Assembly (NCBI GenBank): GCA_030432635.1
Contig: JAUIMB010000015.1
Coordinates: 22,789-86,788, forward strand
Origin: Bacteroidia bacterium
GTDB taxonomy: Bacteria; Bacteroidota; Bacteroidia; Flavobacteriales; Flavobacteriaceae
DNA length: 64,000 nt
Reading direction: 5' to 3'
In this document: positions 8,529 through 17,330 of the stretch, piece after piece
How positions within the stretch are numbered: position 1 is the stretch's first letter
Layout: each line of letters opens with the position of its first letter
Made by a program: the position numbers and the translations under genes
Notes under the pieces: generated by a model
Database searches by the model: none
What the model was told of the DNA's origin: nothing
Seen by the model: the letters and a program-made list of their open reading frames with translations, nothing else

Positions 8529-11500
8529 ATGTCATCAAACAAGAAATACTGGAAAAGTGTTGAAGAGCTAAAAGAAAACAGCTCTATTGTTGAGACGCTA
8601 AAACAAAATGAGTTTGTTGAAGAGATTCCAACGGATGGTTTCTTATCTAATAAATCAAATTTAGAATCTTCTTCTACAACGCGTCGTGACTTTTTAAAGT
8701 ATGTTGGTTTTAGTACTGCGGCTGCATCGTTGGCAGCTTGTGAAGGACCAGTGATAAAATCCATTCCTTACGTTGTGCAGCCAGAGTCCATAGTTCCTGG
8801 TGTTGCAAATTACTATGCAACGACCATAGCTGATGGATATGATTTTGCAAGTGTTTTGGTTAAAACACGCGAAGGTCGTCCAATAAAGATTGAAAACAAT
8901 GACTTGGCAAAAACACATAATGGTGCCAATGCAAGGGTTAATGCTTCCGTATTAGGGTTATATGACAGTTTAAGGGTTCAAGGGCCAAAAAAGGATGGCA
9001 GTGCTGTTTCTTGGGAAACTTTTGATGTTGAAACAACCCAAAAATTAAACGAATTAAAGAATTCTGGTAAGGCGATTGTGTTGTTAACACAAACTTTCGC
9101 CAGCCCATCAACAGCTAAGTTGATTGGAGAATTCAAATCAAAATATGGAAATGTGCGTCATGTTGTTTATGATGCGGTTTCCGAGTCAGCAACACTAGAT
9201 GCTTTTGAAGCAAAATACGGCATGCGAGGCATGGCGAATTATGATTTCTCTAAAGCGATGACCATTGTGTCGGTTGGTGCTGATTTCTTAGGTGATTGGC
9301 AAGGTGGTGGATTTGATTCTGGTTATGCCAAGGGTCGTGTTCCTAAAGATGGGAAAATGTCACGCCATATTCAGTTCGAATCCAATATGTCGCTTTCTGG
9401 TGCTAATGCCGATAAGCGTGTGCCTTTAACGCCAAGCCAACAAAAACAAGCTTTAGCAAAATTGTATAGTTTGGTTGTTGGTGGTTCTGCTTCAGTGAAT
9501 TTGCCTGAGCATATCAGCGAAGCAGTTCAAAAAGCAGCTTCTGAACTGAAAAGAGCTGGAAGTAATGGAGTCTTAGTAACAGGAATTCAAGACGTGAATG
9601 CACAAACTGTGGTATTGGCAATTAATGAATCCTTAGGAAGTAAGGCTTTTGACCCAAATACACCGATTTTAACAAGACAAGGTAGTAATGCAGCAGTGAC
9701 TAAATTAGTAACTGATATGAAAGCTGGTACTATTGGAGCTATCATCATGAGTGGTGTAAATCCAATATATACTATGCCAAATGCTGCTGATTTTTCTGAA
9801 GGCCTAAAAAATACAGAGCTTTCCATTGCATTTTCAATGAAAGAGGACGAGACCTCATCAAATGCACAGTATATTGCAGCAGCACCTCATTACTTAGAAT
9901 CTTGGGGAGATGTTGAATTGAAGAAAGGACATTTCAGCTTAATGCAACCAACGATTCGTCCGTTATTTGATACAAGACAATTTCAAGATGCATTGTTAAA
10001 GTGGACTGATAATTCCAAAACATACCGTGAATACATCAAGCAAGCTTGGGGAAGTGGTATTCTAGGAAACTCTTCTTTCAATAAAGCATTACAAGATGGT
10101 GTTTATGTGCCTGGCGCATTTGGTAATAGTCCTGATGGGTCGTCTACAAATACGGTAACTTCTACATCTACTGAATTAAAAGATAAAAAAGATAGAACTT
10201 TTGTTGGAGGTATCATTCATGATGTTGCAGTTGGAGTTGGACTCAAAGATGAAGATAAGGATGAATACGTTACAACGACGACGACTTCTTCAACAACGAC
10301 ATCCAATGGAACAGCGACGTCTAGACTAAATGTAGCTTCTGCTGGTGCAGCGGCAAGAGCACTTGCCTCTTCTGCTTCTGAAGGTATGGAAATGGTATTG
10401 TATTCTACAACTGGAATGGGTGATGGTCAACAAGCCAATAACCCTTGGTTGCAAGAGTTTCCTGATCCAATTACTAGAGCGTCTTGGGATAATTATTTAA
10501 CGATGTCTGCTGCAGATGCAGCTTCAATGAACATTGTTAACGAACATGAAGCAACAGGTGCTCTTAACGGTAGTTATGTAGATGTAACAGTGAATGGAGT
10601 TACCGTTAAAAATGTGCCAGTAATCATCCAGCCAGGTCAAGCTAAAGGATCAGTTGGATTGTCGTTTGGCTATGGAAGAACAGCTGGTTTAAAAGAAGAA
10701 ATGCAAACAGGTGTAAACGCCTATCCTTTATATCAGGACTTTAATACAGCACAAAATGTTTCTATTAGTAAAGCCACTGGTATGCATGAATTTGCATGTG
10801 TGCAATTGCAAAATACCTTGATGGGTAGAGGTGATATTATAAAGGAAACTACGCTTGAAATTTTTAATACCAAAGATAAAGAGTATTGGAATCCTGTTCC
10901 GAAGGTGTCTCTAAATCACATTGAAACTCCTGTGACTTCACCTGAAGTTGATTTATGGGATGAGTTTGATCGTTCTATAGGGCATCATTTCAATTTATCA
11001 ATTGATTTAAATGCATGTACAGGTTGTGGTGCTTGTGTGATAGCTTGTCATGCTGAAAACAACGTGCCAGTTGTAGGTAAAGAAGAAATTAGACGTAGCC
11101 GTGACATGCACTGGTTACGTATCGATAGATATTATTCGTCTGAAGAAACATTCGAGCAAGACGACGCGAAGAAAGATGGTTTCTCCGGACTTTGGGGAGA
11201 TCAAGGGTCATTGGATGGATTCGGACAAATGGAAAGTCCTGCAGATAATCCGCAAGTAGCTTTCCAACCAGTAATGTGCCAGCACTGTAATCATGCACCT
11301 TGTGAGACGGTTTGTCCTGTAGCGGCAACATCACATGGTCGTCAAGGGCAAAACCACATGGCATATAACCGCTGCGTTGGAACACGTTATTGCGCGAATA
11401 ACTGTCCGTATAAAGTGCGTCGTTTCAACTGGTTCTTATATGCTCAAAATGATGAGTTTGATTACCATATGAATGATGATTTAGGACGTATGGTATTGAA

Positions 11501-11801
11501 TCCAGATGTAACCGTTCGTTCTCGTGGTGTGATGGAAAAATGTTCAATGTGCATTCAAATGACACAAAAAACAATTCTAGATGCCAAGCGTGATGGTCGT
11601 CCAGTAAAAGATGGTGAGTTCCAAACGGCTTGTTCTGCAGCTTGTAGCAGTGGTGCTATGGTGTTTGGAGATATCAACGATAAAGACAGTAAAGTTGCAA
11701 AACTTAAAAAGGATGATCGCATGTATCACTTGTTAGAGCAAGTAGGTACAAAGCCAAATGTGCAGTATCATACCAAAGTAAGAAATACGACTGAAGCATA
11801 A
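8529..11801 (+). CDS. actB: Alternative complex III iron-sulfur subunit ActB (molybdopterin-oxidoreductase-like fusion)
   Basis: 1090 residues. A Tat motif TTRRDFLK (R52, R53) with a hydrophobic stretch ending LAACEGP shows export in folded form. The large N-terminal part resembles the molybdopterin oxidoreductase catalytic fold but in ACIII it binds no Mo cofactor (family knowledge). The C-terminal part is an Fe-S ferredoxin-like domain: CTGCGACVIAC (from C830), CQHCNHAPCETVCP, CVGTRYCANNCP, and CSMC...CSAACSSGA, enough for three 4Fe-4S and one 3Fe-4S cluster. A low-complexity Ser/Thr/Ala block at about residues 540-620 (10150-10390) interrupts the catalytic-like domain. It relays electrons from quinol at ActC toward the hemes of ActA. 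Confidence 0.95.
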   Translation: MSSNKKYWKSVEELKENSSIVETLKQNEFVEEIPTDGFLSNKSNLESSSTTRRDFLKYVGFSTAAASLAACEGPVIKSIPYVVQPESIVPGVANYYATTIADGYDFASVLVKTREGRPIKIENNDLAKTHNGANARVNASVLGLYDSLRVQGPKKDGSAVSWETFDVETTQKLNELKNSGKAIVLLTQTFASPSTAKLIGEFKSKYGNVRHVVYDAVSESATLDAFEAKYGMRGMANYDFSKAMTIVSVGADFLGDWQGGGFDSGYAKGRVPKDGKMSRHIQFESNMSLSGANADKRVPLTPSQQKQALAKLYSLVVGGSASVNLPEHISEAVQKAASELKRAGSNGVLVTGIQDVNAQTVVLAINESLGSKAFDPNTPILTRQGSNAAVTKLVTDMKAGTIGAIIMSGVNPIYTMPNAADFSEGLKNTELSIAFSMKEDETSSNAQYIAAAPHYLESWGDVELKKGHFSLMQPTIRPLFDTRQFQDALLKWTDNSKTYREYIKQAWGSGILGNSSFNKALQDGVYVPGAFGNSPDGSSTNTVTSTSTELKDKKDRTFVGGIIHDVAVGVGLKDEDKDEYVTTTTTSSTTTSNGTATSRLNVASAGAAARALASSASEGMEMVLYSTTGMGDGQQANNPWLQEFPDPITRASWDNYLTMSAADAASMNIVNEHEATGALNGSYVDVTVNGVTVKNVPVIIQPGQAKGSVGLSFGYGRTAGLKEEMQTGVNAYPLYQDFNTAQNVSISKATGMHEFACVQLQNTLMGRGDIIKETTLEIFNTKDKEYWNPVPKVSLNHIETPVTSPEVDLWDEFDRSIGHHFNLSIDLNACTGCGACVIACHAENNVPVVGKEEIRRSRDMHWLRIDRYYSSEETFEQDDAKKDGFSGLWGDQGSLDGFGQMESPADNPQVAFQPVMCQHCNHAPCETVCPVAATSHGRQGQNHMAYNRCVGTRYCANNCPYKVRRFNWFLYAQNDEFDYHMNDDLGRMVLNPDVTVRSRGVMEKCSMCIQMTQKTILDAKRDGRPVKDGEFQTACSAACSSGAMVFGDINDKDSKVAKLKKDDRMYHLLEQVGTKPNVQYHTKVRNTTEA

Positions 11802-11885
11802 ATAAGTAAAAACGTTAAATAGTTGGAAAGTTGAAAAGTGTTAAACTTTAAACTTTAAAACGCATAAACTTTTAAACAATAAAAT

Positions 11886-13619
11886 ATGGCGTCTCATTAC
11901 GAAGCACCTATTAGAAGACCCTTAGTTACAGGAGAAAAATCATATCACGACGTGTCTGTAGATGTGGCAGCACCTGTTGAAGGAAAAGCGAACAAATCTT
12001 GGTGGATAGTTTTCGGAATTTCACTGGCAGCTTTCCTTTGGGGAATAGGGTGTATTATCTATACCATTTCAACTGGTATCGGAACTTGGGGTTTAAATAA
12101 AACCGTAGGTTGGGCTTGGGATATTACCAATTTCGTTTGGTGGGTTGGTATTGGTCACGCAGGAACATTGATTTCCGCGGTACTTTTACTTTTCCGTCAA
12201 AAATGGAGAATGGCAATTAACCGTTCTGCAGAAGCAATGACCATTTTCTCGGTAGTCCAAGCAGGTTTGTTCCCAATTATTCACATGGGTCGTCCATGGT
12301 TAGGATATTGGGTATTGCCAATTCCAAATCAATTTGGTTCACTTTGGGTGAACTTTAATTCACCATTACTTTGGGATGTATTTGCGATCTCGACGTATTT
12401 ATCTGTATCCTTAGTGTTTTGGTGGACAGGTTTGTTACCTGATTTTGCAATGATACGTGATAGAGCCGTAAGACCATTCCAGAAGAAAATTTATTCACTA
12501 TTAAGTTTTGGTTGGTCTGGACGTGCAAAAGACTGGCAACGTTTTGAAGAAGTATCATTGGTCTTGGCAGGTTTGGCAACACCACTTGTGCTTTCGGTAC
12601 ATACAATTGTATCCTTTGACTTCGCAACGTCTGTTATTCCAGGTTGGCATACGACAATTTTCCCACCATACTTCGTTGCAGGAGCGATCTTCTCAGGATT
12701 TGCCATGGTAAATACCTTATTGATTATCATGCGTAAAGTGTGTAGTCTTGAAGATTATATCACAGTACAACATATCGAATTGATGAACATCGTCATCATG
12801 ATTACAGGTTCTATTGTTGGTGTGGCATATATTACGGAGTTATTTATCGCTTGGTATTCTGGTGTAGAATACGAACAATACGCATTCTTAAACAGAGCAA
12901 CAGGACCTTATGCTTGGGCATATTGGATGATGATGTCTTGTAACGTATTCTCTCCACAGTTTATGTGGTTCAAGAAGTTAAGAACCAGTATTATGTTCTC
13001 ATTCTTTATTTCCATTGTGGTAAACGTAGGAATGTGGTTTGAGCGTTTCGTAATTATCGTAACCTCATTGCACAGAGATTACTTACCATCATCTTGGACT
13101 ATGTTTTCACCAACATTTGTTGATATTGGAATCTTCATTGGAACTATTGGTTTCTTCTTTGTATTGTTCTTATTGTATTCAAGAACCTTTCCTGTAATTG
13201 CACAAGCTGAGGTAAAGACGATTTTGAAATCTTCAGGAGAGCGCTACAAAAATATTAGAGAACGAGGTGATAGTTTAGTTGGTACAGGAGCAGACGAAAG
13301 AACATCTGGAGACACTTCTTCTGTGGTAACTTCTCGAAGTGTAGAAAACACAACGGATAATTCAGCTAAAGTAAACGATCTGTTAGGTAGTATTGGAGCT
13401 TTTGACGCTGTGACACAAACTGCTGATGATTTGAAAAAAATCAATGGTATTGGTCCAAAAATGGAGGAAGTACTCAATAGCATTGGTATCTATACTTATG
13501 TTCAAGTAAGTAAAATGACAAAAAGAGAATATGACTTGCTAGATTCAATTACGGGTTCTTTCCCAGGAAGAGCTGAACGTGATGATTGGTCTGGTCAAGC
13601 AAAAAATTTAATAAACTAA
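11886..13619 (+). CDS. actC: Alternative complex III quinol-oxidising membrane subunit ActC (NrfD/PsrC-like) with C-terminal helix-hairpin-helix
   Basis: 577 residues. About ten hydrophobic helices from residue 38 to about 440 make an NrfD/PsrC-type membrane subunit, which forms the quinol site in ACIII (family knowledge). Unlike a plain NrfD protein it continues with a hydrophilic linker and a small soluble domain from about residue 510, DDLKKINGIGPKMEEVLN...GIYTYVQVSKMT, a helix-hairpin-helix-like motif of the kind appended to other respiratory proteins. Preceded by an 84-bp gap containing short direct AAACTTT-type repeats. actD starts 8 bases downstream. Confidence 0.93.
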   Translation: MASHYEAPIRRPLVTGEKSYHDVSVDVAAPVEGKANKSWWIVFGISLAAFLWGIGCIIYTISTGIGTWGLNKTVGWAWDITNFVWWVGIGHAGTLISAVLLLFRQKWRMAINRSAEAMTIFSVVQAGLFPIIHMGRPWLGYWVLPIPNQFGSLWVNFNSPLLWDVFAISTYLSVSLVFWWTGLLPDFAMIRDRAVRPFQKKIYSLLSFGWSGRAKDWQRFEEVSLVLAGLATPLVLSVHTIVSFDFATSVIPGWHTTIFPPYFVAGAIFSGFAMVNTLLIIMRKVCSLEDYITVQHIELMNIVIMITGSIVGVAYITELFIAWYSGVEYEQYAFLNRATGPYAWAYWMMMSCNVFSPQFMWFKKLRTSIMFSFFISIVVNVGMWFERFVIIVTSLHRDYLPSSWTMFSPTFVDIGIFIGTIGFFFVLFLLYSRTFPVIAQAEVKTILKSSGERYKNIRERGDSLVGTGADERTSGDTSSVVTSRSVENTTDNSAKVNDLLGSIGAFDAVTQTADDLKKINGIGPKMEEVLNSIGIYTYVQVSKMTKREYDLLDSITGSFPGRAERDDWSGQAKNLIN

Positions 13620-13627
13620 AATAGTAC

Positions 13628-14158
13628 ATGGAAGCTTCAAAAGTAATTCACGCTATTTATACCGATGATGACGTCTTGATGAATGCAGTCAAGAAAGTGA
13701 AGTCTGAGAGACACCACATCGAAGAAATTTACACACCTTTTCCTGTTCATGGTCTAGATAAAGCTATGGGATTGGAGCCAACAAGAATAGCAATTGCATC
13801 ATTTATGTATGGTTGTGTTGGTCTAACAGTAGCTGTTGTTATGATGAATTTCATCATGATTCAAGATTGGCCACAAAACATAGGAGGTAAACCAAGTTTC
13901 AGTTACCTAGAAAACATGCCTGCGTTTGTACCAATTATGTTTGAGCTTACGGTGTTTTTTGCAGCGCATTTGATGGTGATAACATTTTATTTAAGAAGTA
14001 GAATGTGGCCGTTTAAAAAAGCTGAAAACCCAGATCCAAGAACTACAGATGATCATTTTTTAATGGAAATCCCAGTACATGGAAATGAAAGCGAATTAAC
14101 ACAATTGCTTAAAGAGACTGGAGCTGTAGAAATAAACTTAGTTGATAAAGCGCATTAA
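13628..14158 (+). CDS. actD: Alternative complex III subunit ActD (DUF3341)
   Basis: 176 residues. Soluble N-terminal part (about 1-55, with YTPFPVHGLDKAMG, the DUF3341 signature), then two transmembrane helices (about 58-80 and 98-120) and a soluble tail containing DDHFLMEIPVHGNE. DUF3341 is the ActD subunit of ACIII, a structural membrane component next to ActC. Fourth gene of the operon, tightly spaced after actC. Confidence 0.93.
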   Translation: MEASKVIHAIYTDDDVLMNAVKKVKSERHHIEEIYTPFPVHGLDKAMGLEPTRIAIASFMYGCVGLTVAVVMMNFIMIQDWPQNIGGKPSFSYLENMPAFVPIMFELTVFFAAHLMVITFYLRSRMWPFKKAENPDPRTTDDHFLMEIPVHGNESELTQLLKETGAVEINLVDKAH

Positions 14159-14255
14159 CTTAAGATGGAATTGAGCGTTGTCAAGATCAGTTAGAACAAA
14201 AAGAAAACTGTTTTGCGAATTACATTTGACCGAAAAGATAAATAGAAACCGACAA

Positions 14256-14816
14256 ATGAAAAGTATTTATAAAATAGCAATAGTATTAATGGTGTTTGCA
14301 ACTGTTGTAGCTTGTAAAAAAGATACAAGACCAAACTACCAGTTTATGCCTAATATGTACGAACCAGTACCTTACGAAGCCTATCAAGAAGCCAGTGTTT
14401 TTCCAAATGGTGTCGAGGCTATGTTGCCTGCTGAAGGATCAATACCAAGAGGTGGACATATGCCTTTTGAAATTGAAAACACGACCGAAGGTTATGAGTT
14501 GGCAAAAGCTACGCTTAAGTCACCATTGGATTCGATGAAGATAGATGCTAACCGTGGGAAAGAGCTTTATGATATCTATTGTGGTATTTGCCATGGAAAC
14601 AAGGGTAAAGGTCAAGGTAAATTGGTAAAGCGTGAAAAGATATTGGGAGTCCCTAGCTATGATGATGCTGGTAGAGCAATAACTGAAGGGAGTATATATC
14701 ACACTATTTATTACGGAAAGAACGCTATGGGATCCTATGCTAATCAGCTCAATGAAGAAGAGCGTTGGCAAGTGGTGGACTACGTGTTAAAGTTAAAAGC
14801 AGACTTAGAAAAATAA
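14256..14816 (+). CDS. actE: Alternative complex III monoheme cytochrome c lipoprotein ActE
   Basis: 186 residues from the ATG at 14256; a TTG at 14178 would extend it but hides the signal peptide. The N-terminus MKSIYKIAIVLMVF...VVAC is a lipoprotein signal with the Cys anchor at residue 20. A cytochrome c domain (about 90-180) has CGICH and a Met-containing NAMGSYANQL segment for the sixth heme ligand. ActE passes electrons out of ACIII, in this phylum directly to the oxidase. A lone TACATTTG at 14221-14228 could be an internal -7 element, without a matching -33. Confidence 0.9.
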   Translation: MKSIYKIAIVLMVFATVVACKKDTRPNYQFMPNMYEPVPYEAYQEASVFPNGVEAMLPAEGSIPRGGHMPFEIENTTEGYELAKATLKSPLDSMKIDANRGKELYDIYCGICHGNKGKGQGKLVKREKILGVPSYDDAGRAITEGSIYHTIYYGKNAMGSYANQLNEEERWQVVDYVLKLKADLEK

Positions 14817-14835
14817 GACAGATAAAGCGTATATA

Positions 14836-16218
14836 ATGGAATATAAAATTTCAAATCGATTAAGAATGGCTTCAATTGTCCTGATAATCTTAGGATTATT
14901 GGGAGTTGGTTATGGCTTTTGGGATTCTCATCAATACCAAACCGAAGCTGATGTTAAGGCCTTACTCGCAAGTGAACATGGTGATCATCATGGTGATGCG
15001 CATGCCAGTGATACGCATCATGAAGAGACTTCTCATGAGATTGCTGATTCTCACGGAGAAGAAGCTCATGCTGAAGATGGGCATCACGCAGCTGAAGGTC
15101 ATGGCATGAGTCATGAAGAACACGTGTTACATCAAATTCACAATAGACCTTATGCAGCATTATATGTTGCGGCATTTTTCTTCTTTATGATAGCTTTAGG
15201 TGCTTTGGCATTTTATGGAATACAATACGCTTCACAAGCAGGATGGTCACCAGTGCTTTTTAGAGTAATGGAAGGTATAACGGCTTATGTGTTACCTGGT
15301 GGATTGATCGTATTGGCAATTGCTTTTGCTGCAGATAGCCATTTGTTTGTATGGCTTAAGGATGGTATTACAGAGCCAGGACATGAAAATTATGATGCCT
15401 TGGTTGCCGGAAAATCTGGATGGTTAAATAAAACAGGATTTTTTATTAGAGGTTTAATTTTCTTAGGCGGATGGAGTTTATATCGTCATTTCTCAAGAAA
15501 ATTCTCCATAGCTCAAGATAATGCTGACGATAATCGCAACTTCAAAAAGAATTTTAGAATTTCAGCTGCATTCTTGGTATTCTACATCTATACAGAATCC
15601 ATGATGTCATGGGATTGGATCATGAGTGTCGATCCTCACTGGTTCTCAACCTTATTTGGATGGTATGTTTTCGCGTCGATGTTTGTTAGTGGAATTACAG
15701 TAATTGCAATGATAACCATGTACTTAAAATCTAGAGATTATTTACCATTTGTAAATGATAGTCATTTGCACGATCTCGCTAAGTTCATGTTTGCGATTAG
15801 TATATTTTGGACCTATTTATGGTTCTCTCAATTTATGTTGATATGGTACTCCAATATCCCTGAAGAGGTAACGTATTTCGTAACGCGATTCCAGGATTAT
15901 CAATTGCCATTCTTGGGAATGGTGGTTATGAATTTTGTGTTCCCATTGTTGATGTTGATGAATAGTGATTACAAACGTATTCCTTGGTTTGTGGTCATGG
16001 CTGGGATAGTTATCCTTTGTGGGCACTATATCGATGTGTTCAATATGATTATGCCAGCAACAGTTGGAGATAGATGGTACATCGGAATTCCAGAAATTAG
16101 TTCAATTCTTTTATTCGCAGGTTTATTTTTGTTAATCGTATTTACTGCGTTGACCAAGGCTCCATTATTGGCAAAACGAAATCCGTTTATGAAAGAAAGC
16201 GAGCATTTCCATTATTAA
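14836..16218 (+). CDS. actF: Alternative complex III membrane subunit ActF
   Basis: 460 residues with about ten hydrophobic helices: one near the N-terminus (12-30), the remainder from about 108 to 450, including YTESMMSWDWIMSVDPHWFS, a stretch typical of ActF. ActF is a shortened NrfD-like homologue of ActC without a quinol site. The loop between helix 1 and 2 (about residues 40-105) is remarkably rich in His, Glu and Asp (clusters such as HGDHHGDAH), a possible metal-binding segment. Last act gene, 27 bases before coxB. Confidence 0.92.
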   Translation: MEYKISNRLRMASIVLIILGLLGVGYGFWDSHQYQTEADVKALLASEHGDHHGDAHASDTHHEETSHEIADSHGEEAHAEDGHHAAEGHGMSHEEHVLHQIHNRPYAALYVAAFFFFMIALGALAFYGIQYASQAGWSPVLFRVMEGITAYVLPGGLIVLAIAFAADSHLFVWLKDGITEPGHENYDALVAGKSGWLNKTGFFIRGLIFLGGWSLYRHFSRKFSIAQDNADDNRNFKKNFRISAAFLVFYIYTESMMSWDWIMSVDPHWFSTLFGWYVFASMFVSGITVIAMITMYLKSRDYLPFVNDSHLHDLAKFMFAISIFWTYLWFSQFMLIWYSNIPEEVTYFVTRFQDYQLPFLGMVVMNFVFPLLMLMNSDYKRIPWFVVMAGIVILCGHYIDVFNMIMPATVGDRWYIGIPEISSILLFAGLFLLIVFTALTKAPLLAKRNPFMKESEHFHY

Positions 16219-16245
16219 TAAAATATTTAAAGAACAGAAACAACA

Positions 16246-17307
16246 ATGACTGCTTTTTTAACACTTATAATAGTACTTTTCATAGCTGTTGCCATTTGGC
16301 AAATGGTGAAGATATTTGATTTGGCTCAAGTGGGTTCGTCAAATTCTCAAGTTGCTACCGATAAAGACAATAAACTCAATGGGTATTTGATGATGGGATT
16401 TTTAGCCTTCATCTATATCATTACAATTTTAAGTTTTTGGTATCTAGGAGACTTACCCTTGATGTCTAATTCAGCTTCAGAACATGGTCCTGGACTAGAT
16501 AACTTGATGATCATATCAATGGTGATAATTTTCATTGTTCAAACATTTACGCAATTCCTATTACATTATTTCGCATATAAGTATAGAGGAGAAAAAGGAA
16601 AGCAAGCCCTCTTTTATGCAGATAACAATACGTTGGAAGCAATTTGGACGTTCATTCCTGTAATTGTATTGGCTGGATTGATCATATACGGATTGTTCAC
16701 GTGGACTAGCATTATGAATGTTGATGAAAGTAAAGATCCGTTGGTTGTCGAGTTATATGCTCAGCAATTTAACTGGAAAGCGCGTTATGGAGGTGAAGAT
16801 AATACTTTAGGTATGGCAAATGTGCGATTGATTGATATCGATCGTGCCAACATACTTGGATTGGATGAATCTGATCCAAATGCACAAGATGATGTGATTA
16901 CCACCGAACTCCACTTACCTGTAGGAAGACCAGTACTTTTCAAAATGCGTTCTCAAGATGTGCTTCACTCAGCGTACATGCCTCATTTTAGAGCTCAAAT
17001 GAATTGTGTCCCAGGAATGATCACTCAGTTCGGATTTACGCCAACGGTAACAACGGCCGAAATGCGCCAAAATCCAGATATTATTGATAAGGTGGCAAAC
17101 ATTAATGCTATTCGATTAGAGAACAAAGAAGAAATAGAAGCCAAAGGACAAGAATTAACCTATGAGTTTGACTATTTGTTGCTGTGTAACAAAATATGTG
17201 GGAAGTCGCATTACAATATGCAAATGAAAATCATTGTAGAAACTCAAGAAGAATATGATGCTTGGATGGCTGAGCAAAAAACCTTCAAGAATTCTTTAGT
17301 AAAATAA
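16246..17307 (+). CDS. coxB: Cytochrome c oxidase subunit II (CuA)
   Basis: 353 residues. Three hydrophobic segments (about 3-20, 46-66, 85-108 and 125-150 with breaks) then a periplasmic cupredoxin domain. CuA ligands are visible: H241 in HSAYMPHFR and C314, C318, H322 and M325 in the CNKICGKSHYNM motif; the bridging residue lies between the two cysteines. No cytochrome c domain is fused, so it is aa3-like rather than caa3 and would take electrons from ActE or ActA. Directly downstream of actF and upstream of coxA, the arrangement that supports an ACIII-oxidase supercomplex in flavobacteria. Confidence 0.96.
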   Translation: MTAFLTLIIVLFIAVAIWQMVKIFDLAQVGSSNSQVATDKDNKLNGYLMMGFLAFIYIITILSFWYLGDLPLMSNSASEHGPGLDNLMIISMVIIFIVQTFTQFLLHYFAYKYRGEKGKQALFYADNNTLEAIWTFIPVIVLAGLIIYGLFTWTSIMNVDESKDPLVVELYAQQFNWKARYGGEDNTLGMANVRLIDIDRANILGLDESDPNAQDDVITTELHLPVGRPVLFKMRSQDVLHSAYMPHFRAQMNCVPGMITQFGFTPTVTTAEMRQNPDIIDKVANINAIRLENKEEIEAKGQELTYEFDYLLLCNKICGKSHYNMQMKIIVETQEEYDAWMAEQKTFKNSLVK

Positions 17308-17330
17308 AAAGTTAAAAAAGAAATTAGATT

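Noticed and set aside
11802..11885. Short AAACTTT / AAGTTG repeats between actB and actC
   Set aside because: Simple AT-rich intergenic sequence, no defined unit or structure.
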